Source: an uncultured Acidobacteriota bacterium (lineage in GTDB: Bacteria; Acidobacteriota; Blastocatellia; Pyrinomonadales; Pyrinomonadaceae). Taken from it: 64,000 nt of DNA. The stretch spans positions 389,780-453,779 of the forward strand of contig CALMYB010000013.1 of NCBI GenBank assembly GCA_937873515.1. The letters are read 5' to 3'. Under the pieces are notes generated by a model. The model saw nothing but the letters and a program-made list of their open reading frames with translations, had not been told where the DNA came from and searched no databases. The translations under genes were made by a program, and so were the position numbers. Below, piece by piece: positions 55,548-64,000 of this stretch (the first letter of the stretch is position 1; every line of letters begins with the position of its first letter).

Positions 55548-56939
55548 CTAACGCGATTCGAGGCCGTATTCGCGGAGGCGGCGGTAGAGTGTCGAGGGCG
55601 AGATGCCGAGCAGTTCGGCGGTCTTGCCGCGATGCCAGCCCGTCTTTTCGAGTGCGCCGATGATCTGCTGACGTTCGACATCGCGAAGGTTCGTCGGAAC
55701 CGCGTTCTGGAATGTTGACGCACCGTTCGTGCGAGGCGGTTGATAGCTGACCGAGACGGCGGGTCGCGAATCGCGGAACGCGATTTCCGGCGGCAATTCG
55801 CGGGGCGTAATGACGCCGTTATCTGCGAGAAGAACGGCGCGTTCGAGACAATTGCGAAGCTGCCGCACATTGCCGGACCAATCGAACGAGTGAAGCGCAT
55901 CTACGGCCGCATCGCTAAGACGCGGTGCATTTGGGCCGGCAAGTTTTCCGAGCAAATAGCGCGAAAGAGGTTCGATGTCTTCACGGCGTTCGCGAAGCGG
56001 AGCGATGTTTATCTCGAAGCTGTTGATCCTGTACATGAGATCGGCGCGGAACGATCCGTCAGCGATCGCGTCACCTTTATCGCGATTCGTCGCGGCAAGC
56101 AGGCGGACGTTGACGGACACTTTCTTCACGCCGCCGACGCGAAAGAACGACCTCGTTTCAAGAGCCCTCAGCAGCTTAGATTGAAGCGGCATCGGCATCT
56201 CCATTATTTCGTCTAGGAAGAGCGTTCCGCCGTCGGCGATCTCAAAGAGGCCGAGCTTTCGGGAGCGTGCGCCTGAGAACGCTCCGGCCTCGTGGCCGAA
56301 GAGTTCGCTCTCGAGAAGCGTATCTTGAAGGGCTGCACAATTAAGGTCGATGAAGGGTTTATCTGCGCGATCGCTGAGCCTGTGGATCGCTTGGGCGATC
56401 AGTTCTTTGCCGACGCCTGATTCCCCTGTGATCAGGACCGAAGTGTCGCTCGGTGCGACCCTCTGCACCAGTCGAAGCGACTCCTTCATCTGCGGCGAAT
56501 CCGCGACGATCTCCGGCAGCAATCGGTTCGATCGTGCGATCTGCGCCCGAAGGCGTTGATTGTCGAGTTTCAGCTGCTGTTTCTCGGCCGCGGCTTCGAC
56601 AAGAGCGCCCAGTTCGGCGATGCGGTAGGGCTTTGTCAGATAGTCATATGCTCCGAGCTTCATCGCCTCGATCGCGGTTTCGACCGTTGCCTGTCCGGTG
56701 AGCATTATTACTTCCGGCGGATACTGACAAAGCTCTCGCGTCCTGCGTAAAAGACTGACCCCGTCAAGGTGAGGCATATTGATGTCGCAAAGAACGACGT
56801 CAAAGTCCTCTTCTTCTATTAGAGTCCACGCAGATTCGCCGTCCTCGGCGACCTCGACCTCGTGGCCCTGCCGGGTCATCTCTTTTTGTACGACAAGGCG
56901 TAAATTCTTTTCGTCGTCAACGACTAGTAGTTTGGACAT
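55548..56939 (-). CDS. Sigma-54-dependent response regulator (NtrC family)
   Basis: 463 residues. Receiver domain ([19 protein letters not shown]; phosphoacceptor Asp in [44 protein letters not shown]), AAA+ domain (Walker [32 protein letters not shown], and the sigma-54 contact loop GAFSGA in place of the usual GAFTGA), then a Fis-type helix-turn-helix ([36 protein letters not shown]). It activates promoters read by RpoN polymerase. Overlaps the sensor kinase gene by 23 bases. Confidence 0.96.
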   Translation of the reverse strand: MSKLLVVDDEKNLRLVVQKEMTRQGHEVEVAEDGESAWTLIEEEDFDVVLCDINMPHLDGVSLLRRTRELCQYPPEVIMLTGQATVETAIEAMKLGAYDYLTKPYRIAELGALVEAAAEKQQLKLDNQRLRAQIARSNRLLPEIVADSPQMKESLRLVQRVAPSDTSVLITGESGVGKELIAQAIHRLSDRADKPFIDLNCAALQDTLLESELFGHEAGAFSGARSRKLGLFEIADGGTLFLDEIMEMPMPLQSKLLRALETRSFFRVGGVKKVSVNVRLLAATNRDKGDAIADGSFRADLMYRINSFEINIAPLRERREDIEPLSRYLLGKLAGPNAPRLSDAAVDALHSFDWSGNVRQLRNCLERAVLLADNGVITPRELPPEIAFRDSRPAVSVSYQPPRTNGASTFQNAVPTNLRDVERQQIIGALEKTGWHRGKTAELLGISPSTLYRRLREYGLESR

Positions 56940-58572
56940 TTGTTATGGGAGCCTGAAGGGGCAGGCTGATAGTAAAGGTTGTGCCTTTACCCGGGGATGA
57001 TCGGACGCTGATGCGGCCCGAATGTTCTGAAACGATTCCATAACAGACTGCGAGGCCGAGACCTGTTCCTTTACCGACCTCTTTGGTCGTAAAGAAAGGC
57101 TCGAATATCCGTGGAAGGTCTTCGGTTGGAATTCCGATACCCGTATCGGAAACTTCTATGATCACGCGTCGGGGGTCTTGACGCACATAGAATTCTAGTT
57201 TGCCGCCATTCGGCATAGCGTCGATGGCGTTCGTGGCAAGGGCGATCACGGCCTGTTGTATCTGTCCGCCGTCGCCTCTGACCTTGTCGATCGGTTCGTG
57301 CACATCGACAGAAATATTGATCGAGTGGCCGCGTCTCTGATGCGAGATCAGATTTGCGGCCGAGCGGACAACATCCGCAACGTCCATATCCTCTCGTTCA
57401 CCAGTTCGTACGCGGCTGAAATCAAGCAATCCGGTCGTGATCGTTTTGCAGCGGAAAGTCTCGCTTTTGATCAGTCCAAGATACTCGCTGAGGTCGTCGG
57501 TTGCCGGGCCGTAGCCGAAGTCGCCGTCCGCGACCCGCTGTTCCAGCGATTCTGCACATGCCGCGACGGTCGCGAGCGGGTTGTTTATCTCGTGAACAAC
57601 ACCGGCAGCAAGGCGGCCGACCGCGGCCAACTTTTCCGCACGACTGATCGCGTTCATCGCCTCAACCCGAACGGTAATGTCCTCGCCGACCGTAATTACG
57701 TGCGTGATCTCGCCGGACTCGGCATTGCGCATCGGGATCTTGCTTACCATCCAATGCCGCGTTCCGCCGTCATCGTCGAGCGTCTGCTGTTCGATCCGCT
57801 CGATCCTTCCTGTATTGAAAGCCCGTTCGAACTCGCGTTTGAGTCGGTCTTCAGGATACTTTGCCAAGACAGCGAAAATGTCACGTCCGACCGCGACATC
57901 ACGCGGAATACCCTGCTCGCCGATCTCCCGATGGTGGTTCCATGTCACGATCTTGTAGTCGCGATCGACCACGTAGAGCGAAACGGGAAGTGCATCGAGC
58001 ACAGCTTCGGTAAATTTGCGATGTTCTTGCCGGGCTTGATCGATCGAGCTGTTTATCGTCGACTCGTAATGAGCCGAAAGGTTGATGCTCAGTGCCGCAA
58101 CCTGCGTGATCGCGTCGAGCAGCCGCATGCGCGCTTCGCTCAGTTCGGCACTATCGGCAAAGGCCGTAACGATCGCACCGCGTATCTCACCTTCGATCCG
58201 AAGCGGTGAAACATATTCGATCTCAGACGACACGCCGGAGAGCATAAACTCAGCCGGTCGCTTCTCTGCATATCCGACCTGCGGCGGCAGCAGGGACATC
58301 CAGCCTTCGAACCGCCGGCGGTCAAGCGAGGTTGAGCTGTCCGAGGAGCACGCGATCAAGCCAATATTGGGCAACTCCGCTGCAAACACACATCCGGCCG
58401 CACCTGTTTCGCAGATCGCCTCGACAACACGAGAAGCGACCTTCTTTGGGTGCACTGTGAGCAGAAGGCTGCGGCTAAGATCTGCGATAAATCGCAGGTC
58501 GCCCGCTTCCTCCGCGGATAGTGTTGGATTCGCCGGCTTCGAAGATCTCTTCGGCCGTTGAGCTGCAAGCAT
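56917..58572 (-). CDS. Soluble PAS-domain sensor histidine kinase
   Basis: 551 residues with no membrane helix. N-terminal GAF-like region at about 15-185, PAS domain at about 195-310 ([50 protein letters not shown]), then HisKA with the H-box [21 protein letters not shown]-box [12 protein letters not shown]1 DTGIGIP, F-box [23 protein letters not shown] and G2. It phosphorylates the overlapping NtrC-type regulator. Cytosolic placement implies an internal signal such as redox or nitrogen status. Confidence 0.95.
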   Translation of the reverse strand: MLAAQRPKRSSKPANPTLSAEEAGDLRFIADLSRSLLLTVHPKKVASRVVEAICETGAAGCVFAAELPNIGLIACSSDSSTSLDRRRFEGWMSLLPPQVGYAEKRPAEFMLSGVSSEIEYVSPLRIEGEIRGAIVTAFADSAELSEARMRLLDAITQVAALSINLSAHYESTINSSIDQARQEHRKFTEAVLDALPVSLYVVDRDYKIVTWNHHREIGEQGIPRDVAVGRDIFAVLAKYPEDRLKREFERAFNTGRIERIEQQTLDDDGGTRHWMVSKIPMRNAESGEITHVITVGEDITVRVEAMNAISRAEKLAAVGRLAAGVVHEINNPLATVAACAESLEQRVADGDFGYGPATDDLSEYLGLIKSETFRCKTITTGLLDFSRVRTGEREDMDVADVVRSAANLISHQRRGHSINISVDVHEPIDKVRGDGGQIQQAVIALATNAIDAMPNGGKLEFYVRQDPRRVIIEVSDTGIGIPTEDLPRIFEPFFTTKEVGKGTGLGLAVCYGIVSEHSGRISVRSSPGKGTTFTISLPLQAPITNVQTTSR

Positions 58573-58759
58573 GTGTAAAGTCGGGCGGCTGGCGGGGAAA
58601 CGTCAGCGGAAATCCAAGTTGAATAGTGCTTATTTTGACGGAACCGCCAAAGAATCAGCACCCTTCTATTAAAAGAGATTTAAACCGTTTTGTCAACCAT
58701 TTTACGCGGCCTGGATTTCCGTTGACACATACGGGTTTTCAGCCGAAAATATAGGTCAA
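58573..58759. promoter_or_regulatory. Divergent kinase/SurA-N-like region
   Basis: 187 bp. A TTGACA at 58722-58727 and a TATAGG near 58750 are separated by 22 bp, too far for a standard sigma-70 promoter; no clean sigma-54 box is seen. Confidence 0.3.
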
Positions 58760-59455
58760 ATGACCTATTTCAAAGCAGTTTTTCGGTCAACTGTGCAGTT
58801 CGCGGCCCCATTTGTGATCATACTGGCGGCGTTTGGCGGAGCTCGCGGCCAAACTGTTGTGGACAAAACGGTTGCGACGGTCTCAGATGGCGTAAGGACC
58901 GAGGTCATACTCTATTCCGAGATCCTTTGGCAGTTGGCCCTGCAGCCGAAGTCGTCGCTCACAACTCCTTCAAGAGAGGACCTGAATTCCGCGCTTGATT
59001 CGCTGATCAACCAGCAACTCTTTGCATTAGAAGCACTTAGGCTTCCCCGCACAAAGCCGACGGACGAAGAGATACAGGCCGAGATAAAGGCGATCCTTTC
59101 GAGATTCCCATCCACCGCCGTTTTCGAAGAGCGGCTGCGTTCCGTGGGCTTTTCGTCCGTCAGGGACGACGATTTTGTCGATCTGATCACAAAACGCGTG
59201 GCGATCAACAATTTTATCGACTTTCGATTTCGCTCATTTGTGATCGTAAGTGCGGACGAAGTGCAGAAATACTACAACGAGACGTACGTGCCAGACTTTC
59301 GCCGGCGCCAGCCCGGTGTTGTGATCCCGACCCTCGAATCCAAACGAGCGGCGATCCACAACTTACTCGTCGAAGACAAGGTCGCGGCGAGGATCGAGAG
59401 CTTTCTTGATGACCGGAAGCGACAGGCCGAAATTGTGATCCTAAGCGAGCCGTAA
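58760..59455 (+). CDS. Secreted SurA N-domain-like protein without PPIase domain
   Basis: 231 residues, with a signal peptide (FAAPFVIILAAFGGARGQ). The SurA/PpiD-type N-terminal chaperone helices are recognisable (VDKTVATVSDGVRTEVILYSEILWQLALQPKSSLTTPSREDLNSALDSLINQQLFALEALRL), followed by helices and the closing C-terminal helix (SKRAAIHNLLVEDKVAARIESFLDDRKRQAEI). The rotamase domain normally between them is missing or reduced. Probably binds outer-membrane or secreted proteins in the periplasm. It ends four bases before the 956-residue secreted protein, its likely client. Confidence 0.82.
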   Translation: MTYFKAVFRSTVQFAAPFVIILAAFGGARGQTVVDKTVATVSDGVRTEVILYSEILWQLALQPKSSLTTPSREDLNSALDSLINQQLFALEALRLPRTKPTDEEIQAEIKAILSRFPSTAVFEERLRSVGFSSVRDDDFVDLITKRVAINNFIDFRFRSFVIVSADEVQKYYNETYVPDFRRRQPGVVIPTLESKRAAIHNLLVEDKVAARIESFLDDRKRQAEIVILSEP

Positions 59456-59459
59456 GCTG

Positions 59460-62330
59460 ATGAGAACTGCATCAAAAACAGGCCTCGCCGCTCTACTTCT
59501 CGCCCTTTCGGCTGTCGTGGTGTGGCAGCTCGACGCGCGTCGTGCCAAGGCCGGAAATGAGCGTCTTTCTCTCTCGGGGCCGATCGTCGGGACCGCCGTC
59601 GCGACTGCCGTTTCCGGCCCGGTCAGAGATCTCACGATGCGAAGGGTGCCTCGGCCGCCAAAACCTGGGATCCGCGAGGCGGGAGACCCTTCACCGAAAC
59701 AGCCTGCCGCTCAAATATCGACGACGAGTCGGCCCGCGGCCGTGCTCGATACGCCGATGCCCTCGCCGCTTCTTTCCTTTGACGGCCTTTCAAACTACGA
59801 CAACCTCAACGCCTACGGATTATTTTTCCTGCCGCCGGATATGAACGGCGATGTGGGACCGCGGCACTACGTGCAGGCGGTCAATTCGCTGCTGCGCGTC
59901 TATGACAAAGCAGGCACGCCGCTGACGCCGCCCTTCAAGATCAGTGACCTCTTCGTTTCGTTGAATACACCTTGTTCGTTGAGGAACGACGGACTCGCGA
60001 TCGTGCAGTACGATCAGCTTGCCGATCGCTGGCTGATCTCACAATACTGCAACAACTTCCCTCCGTTCCGCCAGCTCATAGCGCTCTCTAAGACGGGCGA
60101 CCCGACCGGTGAATACTATCTTTGGGAGTTCGTGATGCCTAACAACCGGCTCAACGATTTTTCTAAATTCGGTGTCTGGCCGGACGGCTATTATATGTCG
60201 GATGAGGAGTTTACGGGCAGCGATTACAACGGTGCCGGCATTTTCGCGTTCGACCGCGCAAAGATGCTGCGAGGTGAACCGAACGTTCGCTACATCTACT
60301 TCAACACGGTTTCTGATTCGCCGGAACGCCGTCGGAATATGATACCGTCGGATCTCGACGGCCTGACGCCGCCGTCCGCCGGCACGCCGAACGTGTTCGT
60401 GAGCTACACGGCGGACGAATACGGCGACGCATCCGATGCGGTGCGTCTCTTTGATTTTCACGCAAGCTTCGGCAGTCCGTCGCAGTCAACCTTCACCGAG
60501 CGCCCCGAAAGCCCGCTTACGGTCGCGCCATTCGACCCGACAAGCCCGCAATTTCGTGCAGATATACGGCAGCCTCCGCCAGGCGACTTTCTCGATTCGA
60601 ACAGCGACCGAGTGAACTATCGAGTGGCGTATCGAAACCTAGGCGACCGCCAATCGATCGTGGTGAACCAAACGGTGCGGACTTCCACGTCCGGTGATTA
60701 TCGGGCAGGTGTTCGGGTGCATGAATTGTCAAAGAGCGGAACGGCGTTCACCGTTCGCGATAGCTCGACGATCGGCGATGCGGCAAGCTCGCGTTGGATC
60801 GGCGGGGTTGCGCAGGATGGGCAGGGGAATCTGGCGGTTTCGTACAACTATGTCCGCGACGACAAACAGCCTTCGATCTTGTACACGGGCAGGCTCGCGA
60901 GCGAGCCCGTGGGTGCATTTCGCACGGAGACCTCGCTGGTCGAGGGCACGGGCGTTCAGCGTGCTTTCGGCTATCGCTGGGGCGACTATAACTCGATAAA
61001 CATTGACCCGAACGATGACTGCACGTTTTGGACGACCGGCGAATATTACTCGCTTGCGAGCCAGGAATATTCGGAGTTCACGTGGCTGACGCGGATCGGC
61101 ACCTTCCGCTTTCCAGAGTGCGCTCCGCCGCCGCGGGGAAACATCAACGGCGTCGTTACGAATGCGGTAACGGGTCAGCCGATCAAAGGTGCGATCGTCT
61201 CCACGAGTGTCTATTCCCGCGGAACGAATGCGGCGGGTCAATACAGCGATCTTATTCTTCCGCCTGGTTCATTGACGTTGTCGGCGAGTGCCGCAGGGTA
61301 TTCCGAAGCGATGTCGGTCGTGACGCTCGGCAACGGAGAGAACCGCATCGTTAACTTCGCATTGGAGCCGATCCCGATCGTTGCCGCGTCCGCTTTTTCG
61401 ATCGATGCAGAGAGCTGCGGGACGAATTCGGTTCCCGATCCGGGCGAGAACCTGACCGTGTCTTTATCCTTGCGAAATACAGGCACCATCGCTACTGGCG
61501 ATGTTGCGGCCACCCTTCAGAACTCGGGCGGTGTAACGAATGCGGGCGGTCCTGTTTCGTATGGTGTATTAACTCCGGGTCAGACCGCGGTAACTCGTCA
61601 GTTTACATTTACTGTCGATCCGAACCGGCCATGCGGCGGTCTGCTTTCTCTTAATTTTCAAATAACAGATTCGACCGGCACGTTCACCGCGAGCCTCGGC
61701 AACATCCTTCGCGTCGGAACGCCTCGCATCATCTTCGACGAGAATTTTGACCGAACTTCGCTCGCCGGCCTTCCGCAAAGATGGAGCCGCGAAACCGTCG
61801 ATCTTGGCGGCAGAAGCGCGATCACGCTTTCCAAGCAATGGTCGGGCAGAAAGAGTGTTTACCTGCCGGATTCGAGCGGGCGAGGTATGACAACTCTTAG
61901 TTCGCCGACGTTCTTTGTTACCGGAGCGAACGCACGGCTCGCCTATCGTCATTACTACAACACCGAGACGACCTTTTTACGCAATCGCCTCTATGACGGC
62001 ACCGTGCTTGAGATCAAGCTCGGCGACGGCGAGTGGGCGGACTTTCTGGCTGCGGGCGGCTCGTTTCAGAGCGGCGGCTACGACGGGTTGATCGATTCCT
62101 GCTGTCAAAATCCGCTTGCCGGCCGGCTTGGTTGGTCGGGCCGAAGCGGCATCAACGAACAGCCTGAATGGATTACCGTCAACGCGACGCTTCCCGCATC
62201 GGCCGCGGGGAACCGAGTGCAGCTCCGTTGGCGGCTTGGTACAGATATTGGGAACTCACGGGTTGTCGAAGGCGATTTTATGGACGACCTTAGTGTAAGC
62301 GACGGCTACACTTGCGGCTGCGGACATTAA
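59460..62330 (+). CDS. Large secreted multi-domain protein with carboxypeptidase-like domain
   Basis: 956 residues. Signal anchor or signal peptide (TGLAALLLALSAVVVWQLDA) and a Pro-rich linker, then a large central domain (residues about 100-560) with NLNAYGLFFLPPDMNGDVGPRHYVQAVNS and FSKFGVWPDGYYMSDEEF, resembling beta-propeller-type secreted proteins of unknown role. Residues about 565-650 form a carboxypeptidase regulatory-like domain (GNINGVVTNAVTGQPIKGAIVSTS...). Then a beta sandwich (CGTNSVPDPGENLTVSLSLRNTGT) and a jelly-roll (IIFDENFDRTSLAGLPQRW). The C-terminus has clustered Cys (CGCGH). Likely cell-surface. Confidence 0.85.
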   Translation: MRTASKTGLAALLLALSAVVVWQLDARRAKAGNERLSLSGPIVGTAVATAVSGPVRDLTMRRVPRPPKPGIREAGDPSPKQPAAQISTTSRPAAVLDTPMPSPLLSFDGLSNYDNLNAYGLFFLPPDMNGDVGPRHYVQAVNSLLRVYDKAGTPLTPPFKISDLFVSLNTPCSLRNDGLAIVQYDQLADRWLISQYCNNFPPFRQLIALSKTGDPTGEYYLWEFVMPNNRLNDFSKFGVWPDGYYMSDEEFTGSDYNGAGIFAFDRAKMLRGEPNVRYIYFNTVSDSPERRRNMIPSDLDGLTPPSAGTPNVFVSYTADEYGDASDAVRLFDFHASFGSPSQSTFTERPESPLTVAPFDPTSPQFRADIRQPPPGDFLDSNSDRVNYRVAYRNLGDRQSIVVNQTVRTSTSGDYRAGVRVHELSKSGTAFTVRDSSTIGDAASSRWIGGVAQDGQGNLAVSYNYVRDDKQPSILYTGRLASEPVGAFRTETSLVEGTGVQRAFGYRWGDYNSINIDPNDDCTFWTTGEYYSLASQEYSEFTWLTRIGTFRFPECAPPPRGNINGVVTNAVTGQPIKGAIVSTSVYSRGTNAAGQYSDLILPPGSLTLSASAAGYSEAMSVVTLGNGENRIVNFALEPIPIVAASAFSIDAESCGTNSVPDPGENLTVSLSLRNTGTIATGDVAATLQNSGGVTNAGGPVSYGVLTPGQTAVTRQFTFTVDPNRPCGGLLSLNFQITDSTGTFTASLGNILRVGTPRIIFDENFDRTSLAGLPQRWSRETVDLGGRSAITLSKQWSGRKSVYLPDSSGRGMTTLSSPTFFVTGANARLAYRHYYNTETTFLRNRLYDGTVLEIKLGDGEWADFLAAGGSFQSGGYDGLIDSCCQNPLAGRLGWSGRSGINEQPEWITVNATLPASAAGNRVQLRWRLGTDIGNSRVVEGDFMDDLSVSDGYTCGCGH

Positions 62331-63835
62331 CCCTTTCGACCGTAGATCTGCGTCATTTCGCCAAGCCGCTGAATGCATTCCTGCGAGAACGCACCGCCTT
62401 TCATTCGCCACGTCCAGTTCGAACCGACCGTTGCGGGCAGATTCATACGTGCGTCGTTACCCAAACCGAGCACGTCCTGCATCGGTGCGATCGCCGTATT
62501 CGCAACCGACGACCAGACGCCGCGGATCATATCCCAGTTGATCGAACGCGGCCTTGCATTCAGGTATTTGAGTGCAAGTGACGCTTGATCCGCTGTCGTT
62601 TTGCGTTTTCGCGTTACGTTGAACCAACCCACAGCGGTGTCGTTATCGTGTGTGCCGATGTATGCGACGCAATGGCGAATGTACGAGTGCGGAAGATGGT
62701 CGTCATTCGGATTCCCGCCAAAACCGAACTGCAGCACACGCATACCCGGAATTTCGTATTTGTCGCGAAGAGCGATCACTTCCGGCGTAATGAGACCAAG
62801 GTCTTCGGCGATCATCGGAATGTGGCCGAGACTTTTCTCGACCGCGGCGAAAAGCTCGTCGCCCGCTGCCTTTACCCACGCACCTTCTTCGGCGGTCTTA
62901 TTCTCGCCGGGCACTTCCCAACAGGCTTCAAAACCGCGAAAATGATCGATGCGGACGATATCGACCGCTTCGAGCGTCCATGCGATCCTTGCGATCCACC
63001 AACTGAATCCGTCCTTGACCATCGCATCCCAGTCATAGATCGGATTGCCCCAAAGCTGGCCCGTGGAAGAGAAGAAATCGGGCGGCACACCCGAAACGAC
63101 CTTCGGCGAACCGTCCTCGTTCAATTTGAATTCGCGTTGGTTGCACCAAACGTCGCTCGAATCGAGCGCGACGAAGATCGGGATGTCGCCAATGAATCTT
63201 ATGTTCTTCCCGGCTGCATATGCCTTTAGCTCGCTCCACTGGCGAAAGAATATGAACTGGTAGAACTTTTGCGCAAAGATCTCGTTCTTCAATATCCCGC
63301 GTGCGGCGTTCAACGCATTTTGACGCCGAAGACGGAGGTCTTCCGGCCATTCGGACCAGGCCTTGTCCCCGTGAGCCGTTCGAGATGCCCGATAGAGGGC
63401 GTAATCGTCGAGCCAGAAGGCATTCTCGCGGCAGAAAGTGTCGAAGTCCGCACGAAGCTCCTCAAAGGCCTCAGACGTGAATCTCGAAGCCGCATCGGCC
63501 AGCACAACGGCCTTCCATTCTGCGACCGCGCCGTAATCGACCCTCTCACGATCGAACGCCGGCACGCCGCTCAGAACATCGTCCGATATCAGACCGTCAT
63601 CGCGAAGTCTTTCCGGCGAGATCAGCAGGGTATTTCCCGCGAACGCCGAATAGCATTGATACGGCGAATCGCCCCAGCCGGTCGGGCCGAGCGGCAGTAT
63701 CTGCCAATATGTCTGGCCCGCGGCGGCCAGCGCGTCAACGAATTTGTACGCTTCCTCGCCAAGGTCGCCGATCCCGAAAGGGCCGGCAAGCGACGTCGGA
63801 TGAAGGAGTATCCCCGATGCACGGCCAAAGTCCAT
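62327..63835 (-). CDS. malQ: 4-alpha-glucanotransferase
   Basis: GH77 amylomaltase moves alpha-1,4-glucan segments between maltodextrins, forming glucose and longer chains. 502 residues, normal length. Motifs: RASGILLHPTSLAGPFGIGDLGEEAYKFVDALAAAGQTYWQILPLGPTGWGDSPYQCYSAFAGN, GDIPIFVALDSSDVWCNQREF, the nucleophile region VDIVRIDHFRGFEACWEVP (Asp), the acid IPMIAEDLGLITPEV (Glu) and YIGTHDNDTAVGW (Asp). It converges with the large secreted protein, sharing four bases. Confidence 0.97.
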   Translation of the reverse strand: MDFGRASGILLHPTSLAGPFGIGDLGEEAYKFVDALAAAGQTYWQILPLGPTGWGDSPYQCYSAFAGNTLLISPERLRDDGLISDDVLSGVPAFDRERVDYGAVAEWKAVVLADAASRFTSEAFEELRADFDTFCRENAFWLDDYALYRASRTAHGDKAWSEWPEDLRLRRQNALNAARGILKNEIFAQKFYQFIFFRQWSELKAYAAGKNIRFIGDIPIFVALDSSDVWCNQREFKLNEDGSPKVVSGVPPDFFSSTGQLWGNPIYDWDAMVKDGFSWWIARIAWTLEAVDIVRIDHFRGFEACWEVPGENKTAEEGAWVKAAGDELFAAVEKSLGHIPMIAEDLGLITPEVIALRDKYEIPGMRVLQFGFGGNPNDDHLPHSYIRHCVAYIGTHDNDTAVGWFNVTRKRKTTADQASLALKYLNARPRSINWDMIRGVWSSVANTAIAPMQDVLGLGNDARMNLPATVGSNWTWRMKGGAFSQECIQRLGEMTQIYGRKG

Positions 63836-63921
63836 ATTGATTAAACCTTATCAGACCCAAATGCATTGCCGTAAGCCCGCACGTTAGTATGGGCATAACA
63901 CGCAACGTATCTTCCCCCGAA

Positions 63922-63990
63922 TCGCCACGGCATTTATGCCGTGGGACCGTGCCACAAAACCAACCTCGGAGGCGGCTCGGCCGCCGACAA
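63922..63990. repeat. Palindromic repeat units at window end
   Basis: CCACGGCAT-TT-ATGCCGTGG (63925-63944) is a perfect 9-bp palindrome, and GGCGGCTCGGCCGCC lies near 63971. These are the same classes of modules seen at 16, 34 and 55 kb; the array probably continues past the window. The 165 bp after malQ hold no gene. Confidence 0.75.
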
Positions 63991-64000
63991 AACCTCGATG

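Noticed and set aside
58722..58755. TTGACA/TATAGG promoter for the SurA-N-like gene
   Set aside because: The 22-bp spacer is outside the usual 16-18 bp; kept only as a low-confidence region.

Overview
This 64 kb window is a gene-dense bacterial chromosome segment with moderately high GC. Gene content and style (cdaA-cdaR, bactofilin, DUF2277, many small secreted proteins, and dispersed hairpin repeats built on GGCTCCGTAGGAGCC and GGCGGC..GCCGCC) suggest an Acidobacteriota relative, probably class Blastocatellia. That placement is inference from gene content only. No rRNA, phage, integrase, transposase or CRISPR-cas genes are visible. One tRNA-Leu(CAG) is present.

Layout. 0-15.7 kb is mostly core: truncated gyrB, aat, a MATE exporter, mnmA with 5-formyl-THF cyclo-ligase, mscL, bactofilin, ttcA, a long serine hydrolase, and a minus-strand operon cdaA-cdaR-O-antigen-ligase-like. 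The ligase-like protein carries an embedded PDZ-like domain. 15.8-16.7 kb is a gene-free array of short palindromes. 16.7-21.4 kb holds secreted and membrane proteins, galU and gltX. 22-29.4 kb is a phenylalanine/tyrosine degradation block: an Lrp/AsnC regulator diverges from phhA, followed on the same strand by hppD and hmgA. Two toxin-antitoxin pairs (HigBA-like and ParDE-like), a secreted protein and a GNAT enzyme lie between these genes. 29.5-36.3 kb has OsmC, a PD-(D/E)XK-type nuclease-like protein, hydrolases, small secreted proteins, a second palindrome array, YebC, and YggU/YggT.

36.7-51.2 kb is an accessory redox and aldehyde-response region of mixed base composition: Na+/H+ antiporter, three AraC regulators, SDRs, two aldo-keto reductases, exported flavodoxin, a CMD-CMD-cupin fusion, zinc alcohol dehydrogenase, old yellow enzyme and HxlR. 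Two of the AraC proteins resemble YqhC. A 43-45 bp element repeats upstream of the flavodoxin-AKR-AKR operon and between an SDR and the first YqhC-like gene, with a weaker copy before the second; this looks like a small regulon. 51.5-63.8 kb has a CocE/NonD hydrolase, rsmG, a ferredoxin-reductase-like flavoprotein with an ArsR regulator, a sigma-54 two-component pair, a SurA-N-like protein paired with a 956-residue secreted protein, and malQ.

The most unusual signal is a 55-bp double-hairpin element inserted in the same reading frame into both hppD and hmgA. The copies match at 49 of 55 bases. All six differences change an amino acid, yet the first hairpin is preserved by a compensatory base-pair change. 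This behaves like a protein-invading palindromic element. Other oddities are a 44-bp duplicated scrap of the hppD 5' end, a ParE toxin whose C-terminus reads through a dispersed palindrome, and a frameshifted NTF2-like gene.
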